Source: Dongia deserti (GTDB lineage Bacteria > Pseudomonadota > Alphaproteobacteria > Dongiales > Dongiaceae). Taken from it: a DNA stretch of 64,000 bases. The stretch is taken from NCBI RefSeq assembly GCF_003574735.1, contig NZ_QORW01000010.1, positions 1 through 64,000 of the forward strand, written 5' to 3'. The notes under the pieces were generated by a model. The model did not search any database, had not been told where the DNA came from, and saw nothing but the letters and a program-made list of their open reading frames with translations. The translations under genes and the position numbers were made by a program. Shown piece by piece: positions 49,582 through 58,499 of this stretch. Numbering within the stretch: position 1 is the stretch's first letter; each line of letters opens with the position of its first letter.

Positions 49582-50214
49582 TCACGCTGGCCGTTTCGTC
49601 AGCGCGAGCGTGACGCCCAGCGCGCACAGAATCCCGCCGGAGCTCTGACGCATACGACGGATGATGGCGGGCCGCGCGGCCAAGCGATCGCGCACGGCTG
49701 ACGCGGCGTAGGTCACCACCACATCGACGGCGGTATTCAGGAATACCGAGATCGTCCCCAGCACGATGAACTGCAGCGCCACATGGCCTTCTGCCGGCAC
49801 CACGAATTGCGGCAGGAAGGCGAGAAAGAAGGCCGCGGTTTTTGGATTGAGCGCTTCGACGATCACGCCTTCCTTGAAGGCGCGCCGCACGCCCATGGCC
49901 GGGCCGTTTCCCAGTTCCGGTGCTGCGCCGGCTTCACGCCAAGTCTTGATACCGAGATAGACGAGATAAAGCGCGCCGACGATCTTGAGCGCGGTGAAGG
50001 CCTCGGCACTCGCCATCACGATCGCGGACACGCCGATCGCGCCGCCGATGATGTGCACGAAACCGCCGAGCCCCGTACCGAAGCTGGACGCGAGCCCCTC
50101 CCCGCGCCCACCCGCGAGCGTGCGCGCCGCCACATAGAAGATGCCCGGCCCCGGCATGAGCGCCAGCACACCGGCGGCAGAGAGAAACAGAATGAAATGC
50201 CAAAGATCAAACAT
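49582..50214 (-). CDS. LysE/RhtB-family amino-acid exporter
   Basis: Inner-membrane exporter of 210 residues with about six hydrophobic segments. The N-terminus GVLALMPGPGIFYVAARTLAGG is the LysE signature; VEALNPKTAAFFLAFLPQFV is the second conserved block. AGGAG sits just before the ATG at 50214, which fixes the start; a longer frame is spurious. The FAD oxidoreductase gene ends 8 bases upstream on the same strand, so the pair may share a transcript. Substrate unknown. Confidence 0.92.
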   Translation of the reverse strand: MFDLWHFILFLSAAGVLALMPGPGIFYVAARTLAGGRGEGLASSFGTGLGGFVHIIGGAIGVSAIVMASAEAFTALKIVGALYLVYLGIKTWREAGAAPELGNGPAMGVRRAFKEGVIVEALNPKTAAFFLAFLPQFVVPAEGHVALQFIVLGTISVFLNTAVDVVVTYAASAVRDRLAARPAIIRRMRQSSGGILCALGVTLALTKRPA

Positions 50215-50222
50215 GCTCTCTC

Positions 50223-51338
50223 CTATTGATCCAACCCAGCCATATGCCGCGCCGCCTTGTCGAAGGGAACTTCCTCGGCCAGTGCCTTCGCCGCCCACGA
50301 TGCCGACCAGGCGCCGAACTTGAAGCCGTGGGCCGCACAGGCGCTCACCATCACCACGCGCCCGTCGCGCTTCAGCATGAAGCGCGAGTCCGGGGAATCG
50401 TGGTTCCAGCACACCATGCTGCGCTTCAGCCGGTAGCGGTCGAAATCCTTGAGCACGCCCGCCAAGTTCTGCCGGATGGTCGACAGTTCGCCGGCGCTGG
50501 CTTCCGCGCGCGACCCGGCTTCAGCACTGCCACGCACGCCGATATCGGCCAGCTTCAGCTCGGTACCACGGACCGGTGGCGCGCCCCATACCTCTTCCGG
50601 GCCACCGAAGTCGATGATCGCCGGCGCCTTCTTCCAGGCTTCGGCGAATTCCGCCGGCGGATCGAAATAGACCATGACGTTGCGGCACGGGCCGACCTCG
50701 CTGCCCAAGTCCGGCAGCACCTGCGGAATCCACGCACCGGTCGCCACCACCAACTTGTCAAACGTGAACTCGTCGCCTGTTTCCGTCACTGCAGTGCCGG
50801 TTTCCTTCTTCACGCTGGTCACGCGGGTGTTGGCCCTGACTTCGACATCCGCGTGCGCGCACAGCCGTGCGAGGTCCGTGGTGATTCGGTCCGCCAGCAG
50901 CACGCCGCCATCTGGTTCCAGCACCGCCCAGCGAATGCGGCCTGGCGTCAGAAAGGGATAGCGTTGTTCCACGTCCCTGCCGGACAGCAGCTCGTAACGG
51001 GCGCCGACCTCATCCAGCACCTTGCGGCCACGATCCGCCCAATCGCCGACGATGGCCGAGCACGACAAGGCACCGCAGCGTTCCAGGTGGTCCTCGCCCA
51101 TCGCCGCGAACAGATCGGCCCATGCCGCGTAGCACTCGTCCATCAGACGCGCATAATGCGGCTGCCCAGGGTACATGCGCCGGGTCAGGCGATGCTGATC
51201 GAACGAGGCGCTAATCGGATTGGGCACCGACCCTTGCTCCAGCAGGGTCACGCGATGGCCACGCTTCGCCAGATGCCACGCAATCCCGGCGCCGACCACG
51301 CCCGCTCCGATCACGCCGAAATGCTGCTTGTTCTGCAT
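50223..51338 (-). CDS. FAD-dependent amine/sarcosine oxidase-like oxidoreductase
   Basis: Flavoprotein of 371 residues in the DAO family. FAD loop FGVIGAGVVGAGIAWHLAKRG at the start, substrate-domain region FDKLVVATGAWIPQVLP, and MVSACAAHGFKFG near the C-terminus, as in sarcosine/N-methyltryptophan oxidases. I took the ATG at 51338 because the Rossmann fold starts six residues later. It probably oxidises an N-methylated or cyclic amino acid. Divergent from the FMN-oxidase gene. Confidence 0.88.
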   Translation of the reverse strand: MQNKQHFGVIGAGVVGAGIAWHLAKRGHRVTLLEQGSVPNPISASFDQHRLTRRMYPGQPHYARLMDECYAAWADLFAAMGEDHLERCGALSCSAIVGDWADRGRKVLDEVGARYELLSGRDVEQRYPFLTPGRIRWAVLEPDGGVLLADRITTDLARLCAHADVEVRANTRVTSVKKETGTAVTETGDEFTFDKLVVATGAWIPQVLPDLGSEVGPCRNVMVYFDPPAEFAEAWKKAPAIIDFGGPEEVWGAPPVRGTELKLADIGVRGSAEAGSRAEASAGELSTIRQNLAGVLKDFDRYRLKRSMVCWNHDSPDSRFMLKRDGRVVMVSACAAHGFKFGAWSASWAAKALAEEVPFDKAARHMAGLDQ

Positions 51339-51405
51339 AGTTCTGTTGCTATTCCGCTTTCTGTAAGCTCGCCTCGGCTGCAGACCATAACGACTGAGGC
51401 GCCCC

Positions 51406-52011
51406 ATGGCGATTCGCAACTTCACCGAGCTTGCCTATTCCAAATCGGTCAAGGCCATGCAACAGCGTCTGGGCACGCGTGAGCGCAATGCGGAGCTGGA
51501 ACGTGAGGCGCGCAACACCGAGGTGACCGATGGCCTCAGCGCCTATCTGGCGGAGCGCACCTCGATTCTGTTCGCCACCGCGGCGAAGTCCGGCTGGCCC
51601 TATGTGCAGCATCGCGGCGGGCCGAAAGGCTTCGTGCGCACGCTCGACCGGCACACAATCGCTTTCGCCGATTATCCGGGCAACAAGCAGTACATCACGC
51701 TCGGCAATCTCGCGGAGAACCCGAAGGCAACCATCCTTGCCATCAACTACGCCGAGCGACAGCGCGTGAAGATCTGGGGCGAGGCGGAGCTGGTCGAGGA
51801 CGATCGCGACCTGCTCGATTCTTTGATGCCGCCGAACAATGCCATCTACGTCTCGCGGGCTATCCGCTTCCACGTGGTCGCCTGGGACATCAATTGTCCG
51901 AGCCACATCCCGCAGCTCTTCACGCTCGAAGAGGTCGAGGCGGCGAGCGCCGCGATGCTCGCGCGGATCGCCGAGCTCGAAGCGCAGCTGACAGCACGCG
52001 AGTTGGCCTAG
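51406..52011 (+). CDS. Pyridoxamine 5'-phosphate oxidase-like FMN protein
   Basis: Flavin-binding split-barrel protein of 201 residues. Characteristic segments: TSILFATAAKSGWPYVQHRG, FADYPGNKQYITLGNL, and the end WDINCPSHIPQLFTLEEVEA. It resembles general-stress or pyridoxamine-oxidase-related proteins rather than PdxH itself. It converges with the Lrp-family gene, overlapping by four bases. Substrate unknown. Confidence 0.88.
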   Translation: MAIRNFTELAYSKSVKAMQQRLGTRERNAELEREARNTEVTDGLSAYLAERTSILFATAAKSGWPYVQHRGGPKGFVRTLDRHTIAFADYPGNKQYITLGNLAENPKATILAINYAERQRVKIWGEAELVEDDRDLLDSLMPPNNAIYVSRAIRFHVVAWDINCPSHIPQLFTLEEVEAASAAMLARIAELEAQLTARELA

Positions 52012-52514
52012 GCGCGCGCCTGCCGGCGAACCGGCTTCTCGTCCAGATCGATGGGCACGCCCGGCTCATGCTTGCTGCAGCGGATGGCGAGCGCGGACTT
52101 GACGTGGCTGACATTGGGCGCTGGTGTCAGCTGGGTGGTGAGGAACCGCTGATAATCATCCCAGTCGTGCGCGACGACTTTCAGGATGAAGTCGGTTTCC
52201 CCCGCCAACATGTGGCACTCGCGGACCTGCGGCCAGGAGCGCACGAGATCCTCGAATGCCTTGAGATCGTTCTCCGCTTGGCTGACCAGCCCGACATGGG
52301 CAAAAATGGTGACGCCAAAACCCATCGCCTCGGCATTGATCTCCGCATGATAGCCCTTTATGAACCCCGCCTGCTCCAGCGCGCGCACGCGTCGCAGGCA
52401 CGGCGGCGCCGAAATCCCGGCGCGTTCGGCCAGATCGACATTCGTCATCCGCCCGTCGGCTTGCAGATCAGCCAGGATATGAAGATCGATTCTGTCCAGT
52501 TTGGCGCGCCGCAT
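52008..52514 (-). CDS. Lrp/AsnC-family transcriptional regulator
   Basis: A 168-residue regulator. The N-terminal HTH is LDRIDLHILADLQADGRMT, then NVDLAERAGISAPPCLRRV. The C-terminal RAM (ligand-binding) domain is at about 70-150 (VECHMLAGETDFILKVVA-like). Such proteins sense amino acids. It may control the nearby LysE exporter and amine oxidase. It converges with the FMN-oxidase gene. Confidence 0.95.
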   Translation of the reverse strand: MRRAKLDRIDLHILADLQADGRMTNVDLAERAGISAPPCLRRVRALEQAGFIKGYHAEINAEAMGFGVTIFAHVGLVSQAENDLKAFEDLVRSWPQVRECHMLAGETDFILKVVAHDWDDYQRFLTTQLTPAPNVSHVKSALAIRCSKHEPGVPIDLDEKPVRRQARA

Positions 52515-52695
52515 AACCGATCTCCCCGAAATACTTTGAACCTTTTGTAATTATATTACCCGCGCAATATTTTTTCGCCAAGATGGTTTCGCAGATTATC
52601 CAGGGCCTATGCGGTGCCGGCATTAACTTGTGCCTGACCGCACCCCATCTTATGTTGGAGACTTGCTCGAAACGCATAGCTTCGGATTCGCGCCC

Positions 52696-53676
52696 ATGCC
52701 CACGTCTGCGCCAAAGGAATTTCTCACCAAGGTCTTGATCATCGGCTCCGGCCCGGCCGGCTATACCGCCGCCGTCTATGCCGCACGTGCGAGCCTGAAA
52801 CCGATCCTGGTCCAGGGGCTGACCCCGGGCGGCCAGATGACCATCACCACCGATGTCGAGAATTATCCCGGCTTCGCCGACGTCATCCAGGGCCCCTGGC
52901 TGATGGAGCAGATGGAGGCCCAGGCCCGCCATGTCGGGACCGAACTCATCTTTGACACGATCGTCGATGTCGACCTGAGCCGCCGGCCGTTCCGCGCCGT
53001 GGGCGATTCCGGTGATGTCTATATGGGCGAGACCCTGATCATCTGCACCGGCGCCCAGGCGCGCTGGCTCGGCCTGCCGTCGGAAAAGAAGTTCCAGGGC
53101 TTCGGCGTCTCCGCCTGCGCCACGTGCGACGGGTTCTTCTTCCGCGGCAAGGAGGTTGCGATCGTCGGCGGCGGCAACACTGCCGTCGAGGAAGCGATCT
53201 ACCTGACCCAGCACGCGACCAAGGTCACGCTGATCCACCGCCGCGATACCTTGCGCGCCGAACGCATCATGCAGGAGCGCATGTTCGCCAATCCCAAGAT
53301 CGACGTGGTCTGGGATAGCGTGGTGGAGGAAGTGCTGGGCGCCGGCGATCCGCCGGGCGTCACCGGTGTGCGTATCAAGAACGTGAAGACCGGCGATACG
53401 CGCGACCTCGCGGTCGACGGCCTGTTTGTCGCCATCGGCCACGATCCGGCAACCCAGCTCTTCAAGGGCAAGCTGCAGCTCGACAACGAGGGTTACATCA
53501 TCACCCAGCCAGACAGCACGGCCACTGCCGTACCCGGCGTGTTCGCCGCAGGCGACGTGAAGGACAAGGTGTTCCGTCAGGCCGTGACAGCCGCCGGCAT
53601 GGGCTGCATGGCGGCCCTGGAAGCCGACAAGTTCCTGGTGAAGAACGAGCTCCAGCCCGCCGCGGCGGCCGAGTAG
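52696..53676 (+). CDS. trxB: Thioredoxin reductase
   Basis: FAD enzyme reducing thioredoxin with NADPH. About 326 residues from the ATG at 52696. FAD loop VLIIGSGPAGYTAAVYAARA, redox-active CATCDGFFF, NADPH loop VAIVGGGNTAVEEAIYL and the C-terminal FAD segment GVFAAGDVKDKVFRQAVTAA are all present. A start 22 codons upstream is possible. The LysR gene follows by about 25 bases. Confidence 0.97.
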   Translation: MPTSAPKEFLTKVLIIGSGPAGYTAAVYAARASLKPILVQGLTPGGQMTITTDVENYPGFADVIQGPWLMEQMEAQARHVGTELIFDTIVDVDLSRRPFRAVGDSGDVYMGETLIICTGAQARWLGLPSEKKFQGFGVSACATCDGFFFRGKEVAIVGGGNTAVEEAIYLTQHATKVTLIHRRDTLRAERIMQERMFANPKIDVVWDSVVEEVLGAGDPPGVTGVRIKNVKTGDTRDLAVDGLFVAIGHDPATQLFKGKLQLDNEGYIITQPDSTATAVPGVFAAGDVKDKVFRQAVTAAGMGCMAALEADKFLVKNELQPAAAAE

Positions 53677-53700
53677 CATGAGCGCCGCGGCGGCATCATG

Positions 53701-54600
53701 ATGGATTGGGACAAGCTCAGGATCTTTCATGCGGTCGCCGAGGCTGGCAGTTTCACCCACGCCGGCGAAACGCTGAATCTCAGCCAATCGGCGGTCTCGC
53801 GCCAGATCAGCTCGCTCGAGGAGAGCCTCAACGTCTCCTTGTTCCATCGCCATGCGCGCGGCCTGATCCTGACGGAACAGGGCGAATTGCTCTATCGCAC
53901 CTCGCACGAGGTGTTCTCGAAGCTCGCCATGGCGGAAGCGCAGCTGGCGGAGAGCAAGGATAGGCCCAAGGGCCAGCTCAAGGTGACGGCGACCCAGGCA
54001 TTCGGTTCGTCATGGCTCACGCCGGTGCTGGGCGAGTTCATCGAGCACTACCCCGACGTCCAGGTCGACCTGGTGCTGGAGGATCGCGAGCTCGATCTGT
54101 CCATGCGCGAAGCCGATGTCGCCATCCGCATGCAGCCGCCGCGCCAGCCGGAGCTGATCCAGCGCCACCTGATGACGGTGCATCTCGGCTGCTACGCCTC
54201 GCCGACCTACATCAAGCGCCACGGCATCCCGAAGATGCCGGAGGAGCTGGATAGTCATCGCATCATCGTCTATGGCGAAGATACGACCAAGCCGCCGGTG
54301 CCGAATGTCGACTGGCTGCTGCGCGCCGGTACCAAGAAGGATCACCAGCGCAAGCCGATCCTGCGCGTCAACAGTACCTACGCCATCCTGCGCGCGGTGC
54401 AGAGCGGGCTCGGCTTGGCTTCGCTGCCGGAGTTCATGACCCTGGAATCGAGCGCCCTGGTGCGCGTGCTGCCGGAGCTGCAGGGCCCGCGCATCGACGC
54501 CTACTTCGTCTATCCGGAAGAGCTCCGGAACTCGAAGCGCATCCAGGTCTTCCGCGACTTCCTGCTGCGCAAAGTCGCCGAAAGCAAGATGACGACTTAG
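53701..54600 (+). CDS. LysR-family transcriptional regulator
   Basis: A 299-residue LTTR. HTH at the N-terminus: MDWDKLRIFHAVAEAGSFTH then LNLSQSAVSRQISSLEESL. The effector-binding domain follows (VTATQAFGSSWLTPVLGEF, VAIRMQPPRQPELI). Located right after trxB and may be co-transcribed; this trxB-LysR pair is frequent in alphaproteobacteria (from memory). Ligand unknown. Confidence 0.95.
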   Translation: MDWDKLRIFHAVAEAGSFTHAGETLNLSQSAVSRQISSLEESLNVSLFHRHARGLILTEQGELLYRTSHEVFSKLAMAEAQLAESKDRPKGQLKVTATQAFGSSWLTPVLGEFIEHYPDVQVDLVLEDRELDLSMREADVAIRMQPPRQPELIQRHLMTVHLGCYASPTYIKRHGIPKMPEELDSHRIIVYGEDTTKPPVPNVDWLLRAGTKKDHQRKPILRVNSTYAILRAVQSGLGLASLPEFMTLESSALVRVLPELQGPRIDAYFVYPEELRNSKRIQVFRDFLLRKVAESKMTT

Positions 54601-54618
54601 CGCGGCGGTGATGCCGTC

Positions 54619-55395
54619 TCAGGTGGGCTGCGCAATCAGCGCGCCTAACTCGCGGTCGTGGCGCCGACTCAGCAAAGCGAGCGCAACTATTGCCCCAATG
54701 AGGGCGCAGAGCATGTCTGCCTGGGTATCCCAGGGATCGCCCTGTGTCGCGAGATAGGCTGCCGCATCGGCGCCCAGGATGAGCGCGCTCGCCCACTCGA
54801 TCATCTCGAAGAATGCGCTGAAGGCCAGGCAGACCGAAACAACGAGGACCGGCAGCCATTTGCTCCGGGCGAGCGGCGAAAGGCGGAACAGGATCTCCCG
54901 CACCAGGATCGCCGGTATGAAGCCCTGCGCCAGGTGACCCAGGCGGTCATAGTGGTTGCGCGTCAGCCCGAACAAATCCCCGAACCAGAAGCCCAGCGGC
55001 ACCCGCGCATAGGTGTAATAGCCGCCGAGAATCAGGATCAGCGCATGCACGAACAGCAGGCGATAGAGCAGCGGCGTCAGCGGAAATGCCGGCCGCGTGG
55101 CGATCAGCAGCGGGATACCCACGACCACCCAGGAGACTTCCATGGCCCAGGTCAGCCGATCGTACGGCGTGATCCCGCTGTAGATCAGGGCAGCCAGCGT
55201 AAACGCCAGCAGCAGGCGTAGTTCCCATGCACTTCGCCGATCGCTGAGCAGCGTTATCCCCAGGTCATTGGACCCGCTGGCCGACAGCGACCGGGGCCCA
55301 TCGCAGGATGATACCCTAGCGCCGCCCCCGCATGGAATCCGCGACCTGACGCGCGCGCTCGTCCTGCTTGGCGGAATTGACCGCCAGCACGGCAT
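54619..55395 (-). CDS. DUF2238 (YjdF-like) membrane protein
   Basis: Inner-membrane protein with about six hydrophobic segments. Family motifs: NHYDRLGHLAQGFIPAILVR, FEMIEWASALILGADA, and DPWDTQADMLCALIGA. Function unknown in general. The only in-frame ATG (55395) overlaps the upstream YqaE-like gene by 80 bases, and the conserved sequence starts near 55260, so the true start may be a rarer codon further in. Convergent with the LysR gene. Confidence 0.85.
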   Translation of the reverse strand: MPCWRSIPPSRTSARVRSRIPCGGGARVSSCDGPRSLSASGSNDLGITLLSDRRSAWELRLLLAFTLAALIYSGITPYDRLTWAMEVSWVVVGIPLLIATRPAFPLTPLLYRLLFVHALILILGGYYTYARVPLGFWFGDLFGLTRNHYDRLGHLAQGFIPAILVREILFRLSPLARSKWLPVLVVSVCLAFSAFFEMIEWASALILGADAAAYLATQGDPWDTQADMLCALIGAIVALALLSRRHDRELGALIAQPT

Positions 55396-55567
55396 GCACG
55401 ACCGCGATGCCCCACAGCACGATAAAGGGTGCCCCGGGCAGCAGAATGAAGATCAGGCCCAGCACGATCGCGAGCACGCAGATCAGAAAATTGAAGATCG
55501 CTTGGAAGATCTTCCCATAGATCAGCAGCGCCAACGGGGGCAGGACGATCGCAACGAGATAGATCAT
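55316..55567 (-). CDS. YqaE/Pmp3-like small membrane protein
   Basis: An 83-residue membrane protein with three hydrophobic stretches (LVAIVLPPLALLIYG, FNFLICVLAIVLGLI, PFIVLWGIAVVHAVL) and a charged C-terminus. The LPPLA start resembles the Pmp3/YqaE stress-related family, though this copy is longer than the usual 52-60 residues. Upstream of and overlapping the DUF2238 frame. Function inferred only from family. Confidence 0.7.
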   Translation of the reverse strand: MIYLVAIVLPPLALLIYGKIFQAIFNFLICVLAIVLGLIFILLPGAPFIVLWGIAVVHAVLAVNSAKQDERARQVADSMRGRR

Positions 55568-55833
55568 GTGGACGCTCCGAGGCCTTCCCTGTGACCGAGT
55601 CGTGGTTAATCCCTACATAACAGCCGGCGGCGGCGGCCGCCAGAAGCGCTGCCGATTCGTCGGAGTCGCCGACGATTCGCCGGATTTTACACATCGACGC
55701 ATAGCTGCCTGGCTTAGCCTAAGCTCCTGTAACGGAATGATAAAACAGCTATGCAGCATCTGCATGCTTCATATGTGCATTTTTGGCTAGTGCTCGAGTC
55801 GGTTCATTCCATATTGTGTGTTTGTGTTGGTCA
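55568..55833. other. Intergenic region upstream of candidate small RNA
   Basis: 266 bases with no gene recognised, AT-richer than its surroundings near 55740-55830. It would contain the promoter of the YqaE-like gene on the minus strand and of the candidate RNA on the plus strand; I could not settle exact promoter boxes. Confidence 0.4.
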
Positions 55834-56007
55834 GCAACACTGTTGCCGGTTTGCAACGGCGCTGGCCCGAAGAGTTTCGGAGCTTGAATGCTCCAGTCAG
55901 AATACCTAGCTGCAACGGTTAGGTATGAGGGTCTTCGGATCCTACGTCTCCCAGACGTAAAGCCTCCCTGTTTAACTTGCCGGGTCTTCGGACCCGGCAT
56001 TTTTTTT
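55834..56007 (+). ncRNA. Candidate structured small RNA
   Basis: A chain of hairpins without a protein frame, ending in an intrinsic terminator: GCAAC/GTTGC (55834-55846), CCGAA/TTCGG (55867-55880) overlapping by two bases with GGAGC/GCTCC (55879-55894), ATACCTAGC/GGTTAGGTAT-type stem (55902-55926), GGGTC-TTCG-GATCC (55929-55942), TACGTCT-CCC-AGACGTA (55943-55959), and the terminator (55978-55999). Between the last two is an unpaired stretch AAGCCTCCCTG containing CCUCC, which can pair with Shine-Dalgarno sequences; anti-SD motifs are used by several alphaproteobacterial sRNAs. I do not recognise a known family; 5' end unknown. Confidence 0.6.
55978..56007 (+). terminator. Intrinsic terminator
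   Basis: TGCCGGGTC-TTCG-GACCCGGCA is a perfect 9-bp stem with a UUCG loop, followed by eight T. This is the clearest terminator in the window. It faces plus-strand transcription, although no plus-strand protein gene lies in the preceding 1.3 kb, which is the main argument for the small RNA. Confidence 0.9.
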
Positions 56008-56012
56008 GAGCG

Positions 56013-58205
56013 TCACCCAACCATCGAAATACCCTCGGCCGTCATGTTGCTGCCCGTGCCGCCGTCAGGCGTTTGCGCACCGGCAGCGCCAATTGCCGCA
56101 AATGCGATCTCGCACCAATCCTTCACGACCGGTCTGTAGACGTCAGCATCGGCGTGCAGGGAAAAGGCGCGGTCGACTGAGCGGATGTAAAGCGGCCGCC
56201 ACGCATCATCGGCCATCCCGGCTATCCGGGCAACGGCTTCGGCAGCGCTGTCCATATCGGTATAGGGGGTTCCCGCATCTTCGACGTAACCGCGCAGTTC
56301 CGGCAGGTCGCGGAACAGGACATGCGCCCCGGTCGCCATCGCCTCGGCAATTGATACCGGCATCCCAATGGCCGTTCCCTTCGGATGGCCCGGCGGATGG
56401 AGCGTATGCAGGTAGATGCCGGCCTGGCCAACGAGCTTGGCGATTTCCTCGCGCGGAACATCGAACATGAGCTCACAGGGCGTGCCCGAGTCGGCCCAGT
56501 CCTCCTTCAGTCGATCGACATATCCTTCAGCCTTTTTGCAGGTGACGGCGGCGACCACAAAGCGGACATCGGGAACCCGCTTCGCAAGCTCGAAGCAGAA
56601 CTGGAGATCCTTGCTCGGCAGAGCCGCGCCGGTCCGCACTGCAAGGTGCCGATTCTTCCTCGCGTTCGGCGCGAAAAGCCGGCTGTCGAATGCGCTTCTG
56701 ATCATGCGGATGCGCGGATCGGGTCGGTCAGCGGGCACCTGATGCGGGAAGAGGTAAAGCCGCCTGAGCCAGGGCCATTCCAGTATGCGGTTCATGGCGG
56801 CAGCACTGAATTCGAAGCCATGGGCGCGCGCGGTGATCGGCAGGCCGAACCGGGCGAACGTCTCGATCTGTTCTCGGCCGAAGGTAATCCAGTGAATGTG
56901 CAGGAGGTGCGGACGCACCTTCTCGATGGCCTCTGCCAAGCTGCCGCGATGCACCGGAACGCTCGGCGGATAGGATGCGGCAGGACCAGTCTCGCACCAC
57001 ACCTCCACCGTCACGCCCCAGCGAAGCATGCCCCTGATCTCGGTTTCGATGTAGGTCTCGCTGAGTTGCGGATAGTGCCAGATGACGTAGAGAACGCGCA
57101 GGTCCTTGGCTACTGCGGGAATGGTCTGCCACTTCTGCCTGATCTTGAATGCATTGTCTCCCAGGGTGGCAATCCGAGTGATCCGATCCTTCAGTCCGCC
57201 GCCATATTCGGCAGCGATAACCGGCAGTTCAAGGGGCGCGCGGTCAGCCGTGTAGCGGAGCAGCAGATCCCAATCCATCAGCCGGGTCAGGCTCTCGTCA
57301 AACCCGCCGTAGCGCCCAACCAGCACGCGCCGGTGCACGACCACATTCAGGTCGATGAAATTGCCGCGCAACAGACCGGCCCGATCGAAGCGGTCGAAGA
57401 GAGTCCGTCTCCCGTTCAATCCATGCTCGCTGGTAACGAGGGCACCATAGACGAGATCGACACTGTCGTCGGCGAACGCGTTCACCGCAGCGGCAAGGAA
57501 GCCCGGGAACCAAGCGCAGTCGGAATCAAGATAGGCGATCAATTCCCCGCGCGCCCGTTGCAGCCCGAAATTCCGTGCCGAAGCCGCACCCTCGAACGGC
57601 CGCGGATGGACGAAGATGCGCGGATCGGTGAACAGCGTGGCAAGCGACGGATCGCCATGATCATCGCTGCCGTCATCGACGATGATCAGTTCCCATTGGC
57701 GGAAGGTCTGAGACAGGACACTGCGTACCGCACGCCCCAACACGTGCGCCCGCTGCCGTGTCGGCATGATCACGGAAACGACCGGGTTTGAAGAGGACAC
57801 ATGAGATGTGCCCACAGCGGCGCCGGACACACCGATCAACAATCGTTCCAGCAATACGGATTGCTCGGATAGCCGCGCATTATCGCGGCGAAGCGACTTA
57901 GCCTCCTGCTGCAGCGCCAATAGACTTGCTTCAAGTTCGCGGCTCTTGCCTTGCATTGCGGAGGATACGCTTTGCAACTCAGCCTTCAGGCGTTGAACCT
58001 CGCCCGGCAAAGGAGCGATCCGTTGATCGAGACGTCTGACCTTGTCCCGCAATTTTTCGACTCGGCGCTTGATCCCGCCGATGATGGGGGCCAAGACGAG
58101 GGAGCGGAGGCGCCGGGCGACAGAGCGCAAGCGTGCCACGCAGCGCGCAAGCGCACCCGGCGCAAAAGGTGCACGAGACCCGGATTGGCCGGTCGGAAGG
58201 GTCAC
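56013..58205 (-). CDS. GT2-GT4 fusion glycosyltransferase with N-terminal coiled coil
   Basis: A 730-residue protein with two predicted glycosyltransferase domains. Residues about 45-120 form a coiled coil (EVQRLKAELQSVSSAMQGKS and following). Residues about 140-340 are a GT2 domain (VVSVIMPTRQRAHVLGRAV, LIIVDDGSDDHGD, AYLDSDCAWFPGF). Residues about 375-690 are GT4-like (LRVLYVIWHYPQLSETYIE; donor end HPPGHPKGTAIGMPVSIAEA). The coiled coil suggests oligomerisation or a partner. It probably assembles a surface glycan separate from the main locus. It stands alone, ending 5 bases from the small-RNA terminator. Confidence 0.85.
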   Translation of the reverse strand: MTLPTGQSGSRAPFAPGALARCVARLRSVARRLRSLVLAPIIGGIKRRVEKLRDKVRRLDQRIAPLPGEVQRLKAELQSVSSAMQGKSRELEASLLALQQEAKSLRRDNARLSEQSVLLERLLIGVSGAAVGTSHVSSSNPVVSVIMPTRQRAHVLGRAVRSVLSQTFRQWELIIVDDGSDDHGDPSLATLFTDPRIFVHPRPFEGAASARNFGLQRARGELIAYLDSDCAWFPGFLAAAVNAFADDSVDLVYGALVTSEHGLNGRRTLFDRFDRAGLLRGNFIDLNVVVHRRVLVGRYGGFDESLTRLMDWDLLLRYTADRAPLELPVIAAEYGGGLKDRITRIATLGDNAFKIRQKWQTIPAVAKDLRVLYVIWHYPQLSETYIETEIRGMLRWGVTVEVWCETGPAASYPPSVPVHRGSLAEAIEKVRPHLLHIHWITFGREQIETFARFGLPITARAHGFEFSAAAMNRILEWPWLRRLYLFPHQVPADRPDPRIRMIRSAFDSRLFAPNARKNRHLAVRTGAALPSKDLQFCFELAKRVPDVRFVVAAVTCKKAEGYVDRLKEDWADSGTPCELMFDVPREEIAKLVGQAGIYLHTLHPPGHPKGTAIGMPVSIAEAMATGAHVLFRDLPELRGYVEDAGTPYTDMDSAAEAVARIAGMADDAWRPLYIRSVDRAFSLHADADVYRPVVKDWCEIAFAAIGAAGAQTPDGGTGSNMTAEGISMVG

Positions 58206-58373
58206 GCAGCCATCCCCCTGTTGGATGCGTATCTACGATTATTAGTGGCTGGCGCGCTTCATGTCCATGTTCGGCCGAGCTTGCCCAATGTGTGGCGGAT
58301 ATCAGGGTACTGCCAGCGGGCTACCGCCCCGCTGGAGTTTACTTGCTGCTCTTCCAGCCCTGATAATTTCTTC
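58206..58373. other. Intergenic region upstream of the fusion glycosyltransferase
   Basis: Short stretch with no gene recognised; it probably contains the promoter of the minus-strand glycosyltransferase gene. Confidence 0.35.
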
Positions 58374-58499
58374 CTACTGGATCCCGATCGAATTGAAGAA
58401 CCGTACCACGCGGGCGAGCGCGTTGGTCACCTCCGGCGAATGGGTGATGTCGTCGAGCGCCTGGGTCGAGGAGCCCATGACCGCTTGGCCGGCTTTCTT
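58374..58499 (-). pseudogene. Partial duplicate of the DUF4404 gene end
   Basis: About 105 bases nearly identical to the end of the DUF4404 gene at 59251-59520, with only a handful of mismatches, encoding STQALDDITHSPEV then TNALARVVRFFNSIGIQ and a stop at 58374-58376. It begins right after the cyclase stop codon and is in the same frame, so read-through of that TGA would add 41 residues to the cyclase. It lacks the first half of the DUF4404 protein. Confidence 0.8.
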
